From NCBI RefSeq assembly GCF_003048575.1, contig NZ_PIRZ01000002.1, positions 62,001 through 126,000 on the forward strand: DNA of 64,000 nt. The letters are read 5' to 3'. Both the position numbers and the translations under genes were made by a program. The stretch is from Campylobacter concisus. Lineage in GTDB: Bacteria > Campylobacterota > Campylobacteria > Campylobacterales > Campylobacteraceae. This document shows, piece after piece, positions 16,881 to 26,715 of this stretch; positions within the stretch are counted from its first letter, which is position 1; every line of letters begins with the position of its first letter. The notes under the pieces were generated by a model. The model did no database searches and was not told the origin of the DNA. It saw only the letters and a program-made list of their open reading frames with translations.

Positions 16881-19070
16881 ATGGACAAAACTACCGTAGA
16901 AGCGCACAAAATCAGCGATGAAGAGTATGAAGAGATCTTAAAAATCCTAGGCCGCGAGCCGAATTTACTAGAGCTTGGCATATTTTCAGCAATGTGGAGC
17001 GAGCACTGCAGCTACAAATCAAGTAAAAAATACCTAAACGGCTTTCCGACAAAAGCACCTTGGGTCATCCAAGGACCTGGCGAAAATGCTGGCGTCATCG
17101 ACGTTGGCGATGGGATCGCAGCTGTGTTTAAGATGGAGAGTCATAACCACCCAAGCTTTATCGAGCCATTTCAGGGTGCTGCCACTGGCGTTGGTGGAAT
17201 TTTAAGAGATGTCTTTACGATGGGTGCAAGAGTCGTTGCAAACATGAACTCACTTCGTTTTGGCGAGATAAGAGGCGATGGCGAACTAGCCAAAAAGCAT
17301 AGATATTTACTAAAAGGAAGCGTGGCTGGTATTGGACACTACGGCAACTGCATGGGTATTCCAACAGTTGGCGGCGAAACCACATTTGATCCTAGCTTTA
17401 ATGGCAATATCCTAATTAATGCCTTTGCACTTGGGCTTTGCAAAAGTGATGAAATTTTCTACGGTAAGGCTGAAGGTGTGGGCAACCCAGTCATTTACGT
17501 GGGCTCAAAGACCGGCAGAGACGGCCTTGGTGGCGCTGTTATGGCTAGTGATAGCTTTAATGATGAGAATAAATCGCTTCGTCCAACTGTGCAAGTAGGC
17601 GATCCATTTGCCGAGAAGCTACTCATGGAAGCGTGCTTGGAGCTCTTTAAAAAAGACTATATCATCGGCATCCAAGATATGGGCGCAGCAGGACTAACTA
17701 GCTCTAGCTTTGAGATGGCTGGCAGAAGCGGTAGCGGCATGAAGATGTATCTAGACCGCGTGCCAATGCGAGAAACTGGCATGACGCCTTATGAGCTAAT
17801 GCTAAGCGAGTCTCAAGAGCGCATGCTAATATGCGCCAAAAAAGGCTTTGAGCAAAAAGTGCTTGAAATTTTTAGAAAGTGGGATCTTGACGCTGAGATC
17901 ATCGGCGAGGTCACAAGTAGCGGCGTGATGCAGCTTTACTGGCATGGTGAGCTAGCAGGCGAAATCCCTATCGGCCCACTTAGTGAGGCAGCTCCGGTGC
18001 TTGATCGCCCAGTTGCACGTCCAAAATACCTTGATGAGATAGCAAATTTAGAAATTCCAAATAATGTTGATAACAAAACCGCATTTTTTAAGCTTTTAAA
18101 AGAGCCAGAAGTACTAAATAAAAGCTTTATCTATGATCAATATGACGCAAATATCCAGACAAATACTATAAAGCAGCCTGGGCACTTAGGCGCTGCAAGT
18201 ATCAGAGTAAAAGGTACTAAAAAGGCTGTCTCTATGGCTGCGCAGTGCGATCCTAGAGCAAATTTTGTTGATCCTAAAATTGGCGCTGCAAGAGCGGTCG
18301 CTGCAGCTGGCAGAAAGGTAGCGATGAGTGGTGCTGTACCACTTGCGATCACCGACTGCCTAAACTACGGCAACCCACAAAATCCAGAGGTAATGTGGCA
18401 GTTTAAAGAAGGATGTGAAGGCATAAAAGAGGCTTGCCGTGAGCTAAATACACCAGTCGTTAGTGGCAACGTGAGCCTTTATAACGACACTGACGGCGTT
18501 AGCGTCTATCCAACGCCAGCCATCGTCACGGTTGGAGTAAATGAAGATGCAAATTTAAACCTAAAAAGCACATTTTTAAGCGAGGGCAGGGCGATTTACC
18601 TTCTTGGCGAGACAAGTGGAGAATTTGCAGCTTCGCTTTACGCAAAGGCGCTATTTGATGTGGTCGGCGGAAAGCTAAAAGAGATTGATTATAAAGCTGA
18701 GCGAGCTCTTTGGGATCTAATAATCGAAGCAAATAAAGAGCAAATTTTAGAGTTTGCAAATAGCGTGGGTGTGGGCGGTCTTGCTATCACGCTAGCAAAA
18801 ATGGCTAGCATCTCAAACATCGGCGTAAATTGTGAAGTGAAATTTAAAGAGCCAAATTTTATCTTTGACGAGAGCTTTTCAAGAGCGGTTGTGGGCGTGA
18901 AAGATGAGGCTAAATTTGAAGCGCTTGCGGCTAAATTTGGTGTGAAATTTGAAAAGATCGGCGTTAGTGGTGGCAGAAGATTTAAACTAAATGATATCGA
19001 TGAGAGTGTGGATGAGATAAGAGAAATTTATCTAAATGAGTTTGCAAAAATCGTTAGAAAAGAGGATTAA
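16881..19070 (+). CDS. purL: Phosphoribosylformylglycinamidine synthase II
   Basis: PurL converts FGAR to FGAM with ATP and ammonia delivered by PurQ with PurS, the fourth step of purine synthesis. The 729-residue length is that of the small, split-type PurL that lacks a fused glutaminase. Recognisable segments are [11 protein letters not shown] near the N-terminus, MESHNHPS, and [11 protein letters not shown] in the second half. AAAGGCTAAAA precedes the ATG. The Clp-fold proteinase gene begins 3 bases after its stop. purH lies 3 kb downstream on the same strand, the C. jejuni arrangement with extra genes in between. Confidence 0.96.
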   Translation: MDKTTVEAHKISDEEYEEILKILGREPNLLELGIFSAMWSEHCSYKSSKKYLNGFPTKAPWVIQGPGENAGVIDVGDGIAAVFKMESHNHPSFIEPFQGAATGVGGILRDVFTMGARVVANMNSLRFGEIRGDGELAKKHRYLLKGSVAGIGHYGNCMGIPTVGGETTFDPSFNGNILINAFALGLCKSDEIFYGKAEGVGNPVIYVGSKTGRDGLGGAVMASDSFNDENKSLRPTVQVGDPFAEKLLMEACLELFKKDYIIGIQDMGAAGLTSSSFEMAGRSGSGMKMYLDRVPMRETGMTPYELMLSESQERMLICAKKGFEQKVLEIFRKWDLDAEIIGEVTSSGVMQLYWHGELAGEIPIGPLSEAAPVLDRPVARPKYLDEIANLEIPNNVDNKTAFFKLLKEPEVLNKSFIYDQYDANIQTNTIKQPGHLGAASIRVKGTKKAVSMAAQCDPRANFVDPKIGAARAVAAAGRKVAMSGAVPLAITDCLNYGNPQNPEVMWQFKEGCEGIKEACRELNTPVVSGNVSLYNDTDGVSVYPTPAIVTVGVNEDANLNLKSTFLSEGRAIYLLGETSGEFAASLYAKALFDVVGGKLKEIDYKAERALWDLIIEANKEQILEFANSVGVGGLAITLAKMASISNIGVNCEVKFKEPNFIFDESFSRAVVGVKDEAKFEALAAKFGVKFEKIGVSGGRRFKLNDIDESVDEIREIYLNEFAKIVRKED

Positions 19071-19073
19071 AAA

Positions 19074-20135
19074 ATGGCTTTAAAAAAGAGCAAGGTCGCT
19101 GAGGCTGAAAATGAGCAAAAGGAAACAGAGCAAGTTGAAAAGCGAGGCGTAGCAAAGCCGCCAGTGCTTTTTAGTAAGACACAAAATTTAATAAAATCGA
19201 TCGAAAAAAGACTAAATGCTACTTTGATAACTTACTATAATTCAAATGCTGGTAGCGTTTGTGGCAACGATGCGAGTGCTATGTATGAAATTTTAAAGGG
19301 TAAAAAGATAGATACTGCTTATCTTTTTATAAAAAGTGACGGCGGAAGTGGTATTGCCGCTCTTAGGATCATTACTACACTTAGAAATTACTGCAAAAAT
19401 TTAATAGCCTTAATACCTGCAAACTGCGCCTCGGCTGCTACCATGATGGCACTTGGTGCAAATGAGATCGTCATGGGGCCACTTGCCTATCTAACGCCTG
19501 TTGATACCTCGCTCAAACACGAGCTTAGCCCGACAAACAAAGGTAATGAGCTTGTGAGCGTTTCGATGGATGAACTTAGTCGTGTGGTCAAGCTTTGGAA
19601 AGAGCAAGATAAAGATAGGCCAAATGATACAAACCCTTATAACTCACTTTATGAGTATATCCATCCGCTAGTATTTGGTGCGGTTGATCGTGCTAGCTCG
19701 CTATCGCTTAAGATTTGCACCGAGCTTCTTAGGTATCACATCGAGGACGATAAAAAGATCGCAGAAATTTCTGAAAGGCTAAATGGCGACTACCCAGCTC
19801 ATGAATATCCAATCCTCTTTAGAGAGGCGCACGAGATCGGCCTTCATGTAAAAAAGATGGATGATGATCTAAATGAAATGCTTCAGGAGCTAACGCTACT
19901 TTACTCTGAGATGGGTCAGCGAGCTTTTACTGACTATGATGAAAATAGCTACCACGATAACAATATCGCAAATATCATTGAAACAAATGGCAAGCAAATT
20001 TATTATCAGATAGATAAAGACTGGTTCTACCGCCCTGAAGAGCGTCGCTGGAATGTGATGAACGACGAGAGCTCTTGGCGTAAAAACGAGCTAGTAAATG
20101 GCAAAATAAAAAATACTATCTATCACTTGTGGTAA
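19074..20135 (+). CDS. SDH-type Clp-fold serine proteinase
   Basis: The 353-residue protein matches the SDH_protease family (PF01972), a ClpP/crotonase-fold group of putative membrane-associated or soluble serine peptidases. The central region shows SDGGSGIAALR, then NCASAATMMALGA with the likely nucleophilic Ser, then VMGPLAYLTPVD with a conserved Asp. No signal peptide is present; the N-terminal 35 residues are Lys/Glu-rich. It sits between purL and the DnaJ-like gene, with gaps of 3 and 1 bases, so it is probably co-transcribed with both. The substrate is unknown. Confidence 0.75.
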   Translation: MALKKSKVAEAENEQKETEQVEKRGVAKPPVLFSKTQNLIKSIEKRLNATLITYYNSNAGSVCGNDASAMYEILKGKKIDTAYLFIKSDGGSGIAALRIITTLRNYCKNLIALIPANCASAATMMALGANEIVMGPLAYLTPVDTSLKHELSPTNKGNELVSVSMDELSRVVKLWKEQDKDRPNDTNPYNSLYEYIHPLVFGAVDRASSLSLKICTELLRYHIEDDKKIAEISERLNGDYPAHEYPILFREAHEIGLHVKKMDDDLNEMLQELTLLYSEMGQRAFTDYDENSYHDNNIANIIETNGKQIYYQIDKDWFYRPEERRWNVMNDESSWRKNELVNGKIKNTIYHLW

Positions 20136-20136
20136 C

Positions 20137-20871
20137 ATGTCTGGTATCTTATTTTTATTGATACTAGGCGGTGCTATATTTTTGCTGCTAAAGGTACAGT
20201 TAAGCAATAACCGCAGAAAACAAGCAAACGTAAATGAGGCTAAATTTTTAGTCTCACTCTTGGCAAAAGTGGCTAAAAGTGACGGCAGAGTAGGCGAGTT
20301 AGAAGCTAGGCTTATTAGTCAGGTACTTGATGATCTAAGTAAAAAAGTTAGTGGCGTTAGCGGTGTGCGTGAGTATCTAAAAGATGTCTATAATAGTCAA
20401 AAAGAGAATGTAGATAACGCCTATGAAACTGCTAGAAACTATAAGCGTGCGTTTAATCTAAACTACGATACATGTGTCGCTAGACTCACATTTTTTCTAA
20501 ATTTAGCCTATATTGATGGAGAATTTAACAAAAGCGAGCAAGATGTTATAAGAAATATCGCTTATGGATTTGGCATCGACAAAGAGACGCTTGATGAGAT
20601 AATCTATAAATTTGATAGCTTTTATGGTTCAAGATTTGAGGCAAATCCCGATGAAATGGTCCAAGAAAAAGATGCATTTGAGGTTTTAGGACTTAGTAAA
20701 AATGCAAGTCTTGAAGAGGTAAAAGCTCGCTATAAAGAGCTTGTAAGGCAGTATCATCCCGACATTTTAATGGGTAGGGGCGAGAGTAAAGAGGTGATAG
20801 AGCGCTCAACTAAAAAGCTTCAGGAGATAAACGAGGCTTATGGACGATTAAAAGAGAAATTTGGAGTTTAG
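20137..20871 (+). CDS. Membrane-anchored TerB/DnaJ-domain protein (DjlA-like)
   Basis: The 244-residue protein has a single N-terminal membrane segment (about 3-20), a TerB-like helical domain (about 30-150, with two AKSDGRVGELE/YIDGEFNKSE Asp-Gly acidic loops) and a C-terminal J domain with the HPD motif (QYHPD, near residue 207). This is the DjlA layout: the J domain would stimulate DnaK at the inner membrane. A DnaJ-like gene lies at the same place in C. jejuni next to purL. The start is 1 base after the Clp-fold gene. Confidence 0.85.
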   Translation: MSGILFLLILGGAIFLLLKVQLSNNRRKQANVNEAKFLVSLLAKVAKSDGRVGELEARLISQVLDDLSKKVSGVSGVREYLKDVYNSQKENVDNAYETARNYKRAFNLNYDTCVARLTFFLNLAYIDGEFNKSEQDVIRNIAYGFGIDKETLDEIIYKFDSFYGSRFEANPDEMVQEKDAFEVLGLSKNASLEEVKARYKELVRQYHPDILMGRGESKEVIERSTKKLQEINEAYGRLKEKFGV

Positions 20872-21438
20872 ATGAAGAAAATTGCTATTTTGCTTTTGGC
20901 GGCGGTTGCCTTTTGTAAAGAGCTAAGCGTGACCGATCTTAATGGCAATGAGATCAAATTTGAACTAAAAAATAACGCACTTTTTGAAAATGGTAAAAAA
21001 ATAGGCGACTACAACAAAACAAGTAGTGTTAGTATTATTCTCGCCAGCTATAGTGGCATGGAGGGTAGTTTTAAGGCCGTAAAGACTAAAAATTTAAATG
21101 AATTTAAAGAGTATATATTTTCAGATGAAGGCGGCATAAAGGTCGTCAAATTTAGCTCAAAAGCGCCGATATGTGAGGCTTTTAGCAAAGGTGAAGCGAT
21201 AAATTTAAGCGTGCTAAATTCTAGCTACTTTAATGGCAGACAAATTTCAAGATATGCTTTTAGTGTTGATATCGTTGATGGCAAGTTAGAAAATTTAAAT
21301 AAAAATAGCCATTTTGTCATAAAATCAAGCGATGAAAATTTAAAAAAACTTGAAAGCATAACAGAACAAAATATTAAAAAAGATACAGCTATGGGGTTAC
21401 TTGTGCTTGAAAAAGCGATGTGTTTGGCAGAGAAATAA
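20872..21438 (+). CDS. Periplasmic protein, paralogue family member D
   Basis: The 188-residue product has a signal peptide (MKKIAILLLAAVAFC). The Cys at its end is not in a standard lipobox, so it may be secreted rather than lipidated. It shares with the proteins at 14255-16538 the ICEAF block followed by a Gly and a Tyr-rich segment, and a Cys close to the C-terminus. With the next gene it shares FENGKKIGDY against [10 protein letters not shown]. No named family was recognised. The gene abuts the DnaJ-like gene. Confidence 0.68.
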   Translation: MKKIAILLLAAVAFCKELSVTDLNGNEIKFELKNNALFENGKKIGDYNKTSSVSIILASYSGMEGSFKAVKTKNLNEFKEYIFSDEGGIKVVKFSSKAPICEAFSKGEAINLSVLNSSYFNGRQISRYAFSVDIVDGKLENLNKNSHFVIKSSDENLKKLESITEQNIKKDTAMGLLVLEKAMCLAEK

Positions 21439-21468
21439 AATAAATTTAATCAATCTAAAGGAGAAAAA

Positions 21469-22071
21469 ATGAGAGAAATTTTGCTAGCAGTTATTATAGC
21501 GATAGGATTAAGCGGGTGTTTTGCTCCTCCAGAACCTATGTATTTTAAGACGCAAGACAAGGTTGTCGAATATAGTTTTGACGACAAAGGTAAATTATAT
21601 GAAGATGGAAAATTACTCGGAGACTACACTGATATCTCACGGGAAACACAGGTGTTACTTAGAGATGATAGTGGCAAATCCTATGTAAATTTCAATATTT
21701 ATAAAACAAAAGGCGTGAAGTCGGCAACTATATATCTGTTTCAGCGAGAATCGGAATTTGCTGCTATCACAACAAAGGGTAGTGGTGATAGCATTTGTTA
21801 CGCTTATATGGCAGGAGAGAATTTAGATATTAGTGGATTCGCAAGTGTTTATAACAAAGAAGATATACTTTTTTCATACACTTTTGAGGGCACGTTAGAC
21901 AAAAAAGAGTCCAAAATGCAAAAAATTAATGAATTGTATGTTAGTAGAAGTTTCTTGGATGCTAATGGTGGCGAGGAAAAATCAAAAGTGATTAGTGGAG
22001 AGATAATCAAGCTATATGGTTCTCATAAGCTAAAATTTATAAGAGATATTTTGAGTAAAGAGTGTAGATGA
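21469..22071 (+). CDS. Putative lipoprotein, paralogue family member E
   Basis: The 200-residue product has lipobox LSGC (Cys17) after a clear hydrophobic signal. It is related to the preceding protein ([10 protein letters not shown] block; [11 protein letters not shown] in place of ICEAFSKGEAI) and ends in a Cys-Arg. AAAGGAGAAAAA precedes the ATG. It overlaps nothing that decides its role; purH follows with its own ribosome binding site. The function is unknown. Confidence 0.68.
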   Translation: MREILLAVIIAIGLSGCFAPPEPMYFKTQDKVVEYSFDDKGKLYEDGKLLGDYTDISRETQVLLRDDSGKSYVNFNIYKTKGVKSATIYLFQRESEFAAITTKGSGDSICYAYMAGENLDISGFASVYNKEDILFSYTFEGTLDKKESKMQKINELYVSRSFLDANGGEEKSKVISGEIIKLYGSHKLKFIRDILSKECR

Positions 22072-22094
22072 TAAAATTTAATAAAGGAGAAAAA

Positions 22095-23627
22095 ATGAGA
22101 GCATTGCTTAGCGTTAGCGATAAAGAGGGCATTGTAGAGTTTGCAAAGGGGCTAGAAGAGCTTGGCTGGCAGATACTTTCAACTGGCGGCACCTATAAAC
22201 TTTTAAAGACTGAGGGTGTCAAAGCGACTGAAGTTAGCGAATTTACGGCGTCACCTGAGATGTTTGAGGGCAGGGTAAAGACTCTTCATCCAAAAATACA
22301 TGGCGGTATTTTACATAAGCGCGACGATGCTACACATGTGGCTCAGGCAAAAGAGTATGGCATCGAGGGCATTGACCTAGTTTGCGTAAATTTATATCCA
22401 TTTAAAGAGACTACCATCAGGACTGATGACTTTGCTGAGATCATCGAAAATATCGACATCGGCGGCCCAGCTATGGTAAGAAGTGCTGCTAAAAACTTTA
22501 AAGACGTACTTATAGTTACAAGTGTGCTTGATTATGATGAAATTTTAAAGCGCTTAAAAGAAAAAAGCGATGGTTACGAGTTTAGAAGATCGCTGATGAT
22601 AAAGGCTTACGAGCACACAGCAGCTTATGATAGCATGATCGCAAACTATATGAATGATAGATTTAACGGCGGTTTTGGCGATGCTAGATTTATCGTGGGA
22701 AGTAAGGTTTTTAACACCAGATACGGCGAAAATCCACATCAAAAAGGCGCGCTTTATGAGTTTGATTATTTCTTTACAAACAACTTTAGAGCCCTAAAAG
22801 GCGAGGCTAGCTTTAATAACATGACCGATATAAACGGAGCATTGATGCTTGCAACTAGCTTTGATGATGCTCCAGCAGTGGCTATCATCAAGCACGCTAA
22901 CCCTTGCGGCTTTGCAGTAAAAGATACCTTGCTTGAGAGCTACGAGGCTGCGCTTAAGTGCGATCCGATCTCAGCTTACGGCGGTGTGGTTGCAATAAAT
23001 GGCACACTTGATGAGAAGCTAGCAAAAAAGATAAATGAAATTTACGTTGAGGTAATAATCGCTGCAAATGTCGATGATGCAGCTCTTAAAGTATTTGAGA
23101 GTAAAAAACGCATCAAAATTTTCACTCAAGACAATAAATTTTTAGTTCGCTCAAATGATAAATTTGACTTTAAGCACGTTGATGGTGGATTTGTATTTCA
23201 AGAAAGAGACTATGTAAAAGACGAAGAGCTTGAAAATATGAAGCAAATGAGTAAGAAATTTGCAACTGGTGGCGAGCTAAAAGATGCTCAGATCGCGTGG
23301 AAAGTGGCTGCGCTAACGAAGAGCAACTGTGTAGTTTATGTAAAAGATGGCGCAATGGTAGCTATTGGCATGGGTATGACAAGCCGCGTTGATGCTGCTC
23401 GTGCGGCCGTGGCAAAGGCAAAAGAGCTAAAGATCGATCTAAGTGGCTGCGTACTTGCAAGTGAGGCATTCTTTCCGTTTAGAGATAGTATCGATATCGC
23501 CAGCAAAGTGGGCGTAAAATGCGTCATCGAGCCAGGCGGTAGCATCAGAGATGATGAGGTGATAGAGGCTGCTGATGAGCATGGCATGTCGCTATACTTT
23601 ACTGGCGTTAGACACTTTTTACACTAA
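22095..23627 (+). CDS. purH: Bifunctional AICAR transformylase/IMP cyclohydrolase
   Basis: PurH carries out the last two steps of IMP synthesis. The 510-residue protein has the N-terminal MGS-like cyclohydrolase domain ([12 protein letters not shown] onward, with STGGTYK and TLHPKIHGG) and the C-terminal AICAR transformylase domain ([25 protein letters not shown]). I start at ATG 22095, which has AAAGGAGAAAAA upstream; an in-frame codon at 22068 lies inside the previous gene. A strong hairpin follows the stop. Confidence 0.97.
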   Translation: MRALLSVSDKEGIVEFAKGLEELGWQILSTGGTYKLLKTEGVKATEVSEFTASPEMFEGRVKTLHPKIHGGILHKRDDATHVAQAKEYGIEGIDLVCVNLYPFKETTIRTDDFAEIIENIDIGGPAMVRSAAKNFKDVLIVTSVLDYDEILKRLKEKSDGYEFRRSLMIKAYEHTAAYDSMIANYMNDRFNGGFGDARFIVGSKVFNTRYGENPHQKGALYEFDYFFTNNFRALKGEASFNNMTDINGALMLATSFDDAPAVAIIKHANPCGFAVKDTLLESYEAALKCDPISAYGGVVAINGTLDEKLAKKINEIYVEVIIAANVDDAALKVFESKKRIKIFTQDNKFLVRSNDKFDFKHVDGGFVFQERDYVKDEELENMKQMSKKFATGGELKDAQIAWKVAALTKSNCVVYVKDGAMVAIGMGMTSRVDAARAAVAKAKELKIDLSGCVLASEAFFPFRDSIDIASKVGVKCVIEPGGSIRDDEVIEAADEHGMSLYFTGVRHFLH

Positions 23628-23632
23628 AATTT

Positions 23633-23653
23633 AGGGGCGCTTGCCCCTTTCTT
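23633..23653 (+). terminator. Intrinsic terminator after purH
   Basis: AGGGGC (23633-23638) and GCCCCT (23643-23648) form a GC-rich stem with loop GCTT, followed by TTCTTC. Confidence 0.75.
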
Positions 23654-23677
23654 CACACTTTATAACTTTAATTTTCG

Positions 23678-23683
23678 TATAAT
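23678..23683 (+). promoter_or_regulatory. -10 box of msrAB
   Basis: TATAAT lies 24 bases before the ATG at 23708 and directly after the purH terminator. Confidence 0.6.
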
Positions 23684-23707
23684 CTTTCAAAAATGAAAGG
23701 AGATAGA

Positions 23708-24748
23708 ATGAAAAAAATCTTAAAATTTATCTTAATGGCGGCAGTGTTTTTTGGTCTAAATTTGATGGCAAAAGATGAGCTTATAAAGGAGCAGACGATG
23801 GCAGGGCAAAATTTAAAAGAAATTTATCTAGCAGGCGGTTGCTTTTGGGGTATGCAGGGATATTTTAAAAAGATATTTGGCGTAGTGGATACAAAGGTAG
23901 GCTACGCGAATGGCAAGAGCGAAAATACTAGCTACCGCGAGCTTCATGAGAGTGATCATGCTGAGACACTTTATGTAAAATACGACGAAAATAGAGTCGC
24001 TTTGGCTGAAATTTTGGCTCACTTTTTTAGAGTGATCGATCCGACCTCGCTAAACAAACAAGGCAATGACGTTGGTAGGCAGTATAGAAGCGGAATTTAC
24101 TATGTGAGCGAAAGTGATCTGCCAACGATAGAGAGCTTTATGAAGATAGAGCAAAAGAAATTTAAAGATAAGATCGTGGTTGAGGTGGCGCCACTTAAAA
24201 ATTTCGTCTTAGGCGAAGAGTATCATCAAGACTATCTTGATAAAAATCCTTTTGGATATTGTCACATTGATCTAGGCTTAGCTGATAAACCGCTTTACGA
24301 TGAGGCGAAATTTAAGCCGCTTAGTAAAGATGAGCTAAAGAAAAATTTAAGTAGCGAGCAGTATGCCGTGACGCAAGAAGCAGCGACTGAGAGGCCATTT
24401 AGTAGCGAGTATGATAAATTTGATCAAAAAGGAATTTATGTAGATATCACGAGTGGAAAGCCACTTTTCTCAAGTGCAGATAAATTTGATGCAGGATGTG
24501 GCTGGCCAAGCTTTACAAAGCCTATCACGACAACAGCTCTTTCGTATAAGGAGGACAACTCGTTTATGATGAAAAGGGTCGAAGTTAAGTCTCAAAATAG
24601 CGATGCGCACCTTGGGCATGTTTTTGACGATGGCCCAAGCAATAAGGGTGGGCTAAGATATTGCATAAACGGTGCGAGCCTTAAATTTATACCGCTTGAA
24701 GACATGGCTAGGCTGGGATATGAGGAATTTATACCTTACGTAAAATAG
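23708..24748 (+). CDS. msrAB: Secreted peptide methionine sulfoxide reductase MsrA/MsrB fusion
   Basis: The 346-residue protein joins both methionine sulfoxide reductases after a signal peptide (about 1-21). The MsrA domain has GGCFWG with catalytic Cys45; the MsrB domain has the CGWPSF segment, [10 protein letters not shown] and catalytic Cys319 in RYCIN. It repairs oxidised Met (S and R forms) in periplasmic proteins. MsrB zinc-binding CxxC motifs are not evident, as in many fused forms. The start at 23708 is set by AAAGGAGATAGA; an in-frame ATG at 23693 overlaps that site. C. jejuni has the two enzymes as separate genes as far as I recall, so the fused secreted form is a difference. Confidence 0.93.
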   Translation: MKKILKFILMAAVFFGLNLMAKDELIKEQTMAGQNLKEIYLAGGCFWGMQGYFKKIFGVVDTKVGYANGKSENTSYRELHESDHAETLYVKYDENRVALAEILAHFFRVIDPTSLNKQGNDVGRQYRSGIYYVSESDLPTIESFMKIEQKKFKDKIVVEVAPLKNFVLGEEYHQDYLDKNPFGYCHIDLGLADKPLYDEAKFKPLSKDELKKNLSSEQYAVTQEAATERPFSSEYDKFDQKGIYVDITSGKPLFSSADKFDAGCGWPSFTKPITTTALSYKEDNSFMMKRVEVKSQNSDAHLGHVFDDGPSNKGGLRYCINGASLKFIPLEDMARLGYEEFIPYVK

Positions 24749-24791
24749 CTTTTGTTGAAGCAAATCAATAGTTTAAAAAGTTTAATCAGAG

Positions 24792-24797
24792 TATAAT
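24792..24797 (+). promoter_or_regulatory. -10 box of the DUF2249-membrane protein-MIP18 operon
   Basis: TATAAT lies 24 bases before the ATG at 24822, in the gap after msrAB. Confidence 0.6.
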
Positions 24798-24821
24798 TCT
24801 CCAAAATTAAAAGGAGAAAAA

Positions 24822-25160
24822 ATGAGCGATTTTTTCAAAAATGCGGAGCAGTTTAATGTCGATGGTGCAACCGTGCCATTTTATAAATTTAATGAAAATG
24901 GTGTAAATTTTGTTGGCTTTGACTCACGTCCTTGCGTGCCGCCAGAGCCAATGGTCAATGCATTAATCGCTATTAAATTTGCTGATAAAAACACAAAAAT
25001 TATGATGCTAAATCATAAATTTCCAGCTGGTCTTATACCAAAGATAGATAAGAGCTTTGATATAGAGCGTGAAGATATAGATGGTGGGGCTGTAAAGATG
25101 ATTTTTAGCCTAAAAGACGGTGCAAACATAGAAGACGTAGATACGAGTCTTTGCCACTAA
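24822..25160 (+). CDS. DUF2249-like small protein
   Basis: The 112-residue soluble protein contains a DSRPCVPPEPM block followed by an alpha-beta segment and LNHKFPAGLIPKI, the pattern of DUF2249 (SirA/TusA-like fold). Such proteins are often encoded beside denitrification, NnrS or haem-copper-type genes. It is the first gene of a three-gene set; the membrane protein begins 1 base after its stop. AAAGGAGAAAAA gives a strong ribosome binding site. The assignment is by pattern and its role is inferred from context. Confidence 0.6.
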   Translation: MSDFFKNAEQFNVDGATVPFYKFNENGVNFVGFDSRPCVPPEPMVNALIAIKFADKNTKIMMLNHKFPAGLIPKIDKSFDIEREDIDGGAVKMIFSLKDGANIEDVDTSLCH

Positions 25161-25161
25161 G

Positions 25162-26352
25162 ATGCTTTTAAATACTTATGCACCACCATTTAAGCTAGTT
25201 GGTGGATATTTTATTGCTGGAATTTTCTTTTTAGTATTAAGTGTGGTGGCATTCTTTTATGCAGATTTTGATGCTATCAGCTCACTAAATACAGCTGGTT
25301 TTTTGCATATATTTTTTGTTGGCTTTGTTATGAGCATTATCATCGGAGCGCTCTATCAGCTAACCTCAGTCATCTTAGAAAAGCCATTTTTTACCGCAAA
25401 AGGTGCTATTTTAAATTTGGCTATTTTTTGTCTATCGTTGCTGGGCATGTGCTACGGGATGCTATTTGCTGAGGCTAAAATTTTACAAATTAGTGGAGTT
25501 TTGCTTTTTTGCTCGCTTGCTTTTTTTGCTACGACTTATGCATTAAGCTTTATGGATAATGAAAAAAAGAGCTTTGCGGCCTTTGCACTTTTTGTTTCAG
25601 CTATATTTTTGCTAATTGGAATAACGCTTGGTTTTTGCTTGCTTATGATACTTAGTGGCACGCTGATGCTTGATTTTGAGATGACGTTAAAATTTCACGT
25701 TTATTTTGTGCTGGGATTTGTATTTCTTGTGATACTTGGAGCTGCTAGTGTACTCTTGCCTATGTTTGCGCTAGCTCATGATCTAAAATTTACACTTAGT
25801 AAAGCCTCACTAGCATGCTATATTTTGGGTGGTATCTTACTAGTTTTTAATGAAAATTTGTCTGTTTTGTCAATATGTGTGGCGGCTTTACTTTTTATAG
25901 CTCAAGCGCTTTATATTTTAAAAAAACGCGTTAGAAAGGCGTATGATTACTGGAATGTAAATATCGTACTTTCGTTGGTGGCTTTGCTTGGTGCTGCTGT
26001 TTTTATAGCTTTGGATAAATTAAATTTAGCTGCATATTTTTTAATATATGGCTTTTTGTTTGCTTTTATCGTAGCTCATCTTTACAAGATCGCACCATTT
26101 CTCATATGGTATCACTACGTAGCTCCTTTTGTCGGAAAGGTAAAAGTGCCACTTCTTGATGCCATGATACTAAAAAAGATAGCTTATTTTGGTATAGCTT
26201 TTAATGCTATCTCGCTTCTTTGCTATCTTCTCTCAACTTGCTTTGAACTAGAAATTTTAGTGCAAGCTAGTATGATGTTTATAGCTCTTAGTATAGTTTT
26301 GCTATCGATAAATATAATAAATATTTTTAGATTTACTGGTTTTAAAGGATAA
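25162..26352 (+). CDS. Polytopic membrane protein resembling haem-copper oxidase subunit I/NnrS-type proteins
   Basis: The 396-residue protein has about 12 hydrophobic segments. Conserved-looking His residues lie in membrane helices: FLHIFFVGFVMSIIIGALYQL, LKFHVYFVLGFVFLVILGA, and VAHLYKIAPFLIWYHYVAPF. The His plus G-A-L-Y-Q-L pattern resembles the stand-alone cbb3-subunit-I-like and NnrS-like proteins, which bind haem or copper. Related campylobacter proteins carry vague names such as peptidase M50, but no HEXXH is present. It lies between DUF2249 and MIP18 genes with gaps of 1 and 3 bases. Confidence 0.6.
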   Translation: MLLNTYAPPFKLVGGYFIAGIFFLVLSVVAFFYADFDAISSLNTAGFLHIFFVGFVMSIIIGALYQLTSVILEKPFFTAKGAILNLAIFCLSLLGMCYGMLFAEAKILQISGVLLFCSLAFFATTYALSFMDNEKKSFAAFALFVSAIFLLIGITLGFCLLMILSGTLMLDFEMTLKFHVYFVLGFVFLVILGAASVLLPMFALAHDLKFTLSKASLACYILGGILLVFNENLSVLSICVAALLFIAQALYILKKRVRKAYDYWNVNIVLSLVALLGAAVFIALDKLNLAAYFLIYGFLFAFIVAHLYKIAPFLIWYHYVAPFVGKVKVPLLDAMILKKIAYFGIAFNAISLLCYLLSTCFELEILVQASMMFIALSIVLLSINIINIFRFTGFKG

Positions 26353-26355
26353 AAA

Positions 26356-26649
26356 ATGAAAGAAAAAATTTATAACGCACTGTCAAATATCGTTGATCCA
26401 GAAGTTGGCTTTGATATCGTTTCGCTCGGACTTATATATGATGCGAGCTGCGATGAGAATGGCAAAGCAAAAGTTACTATGACGCTTTCAACCAAATCTT
26501 GCCCACTGCACGAAATGATACTTGGCTGGGTAGAAACTGCCGTGCTTGATATAGAAGGTGTCAAAGAGTGTGAGATCGATCTTGTCTGGGAGCCTGAGTG
26601 GAATATACAAATGGCAAGTGATTTTGTAAAAGCACAACTTGGAGTTTAA
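26356..26649 (+). CDS. MIP18/DUF59-family Fe-S assembly factor
   Basis: The 97-residue protein shows the DUF59 (MIP18, PaaD/SufT-like) pattern: IVDPEVGFDIVSLGLIYD at the N-terminus and TLSTKSCPLHEMILGWVE, whose Cys is the conserved functional residue. Members help to insert Fe-S clusters or other metal cofactors. It is the third gene of the DUF2249-membrane protein operon, so it may mature that system. A bidirectional hairpin follows. Confidence 0.85.
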   Translation: MKEKIYNALSNIVDPEVGFDIVSLGLIYDASCDENGKAKVTMTLSTKSCPLHEMILGWVETAVLDIEGVKECEIDLVWEPEWNIQMASDFVKAQLGV

Positions 26650-26669
26650 ATTTTAAGTTTTTAGATTTG

Positions 26670-26691
26670 CTAGAGAGCAAAAGCTCTCTAG
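26670..26691. terminator. Bidirectional terminator between the MIP18 gene and ftsZ
   Basis: CTAGAGAGC (26670-26678) and GCTCTCTAG (26683-26691) form a 9-bp stem with an AAAA loop; T-rich or A-rich runs flank both sides in this gap between convergent genes. Confidence 0.75.
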
Positions 26692-26715
26692 AAATTTTAA
26701 GGAGTTTGTTTTTTA

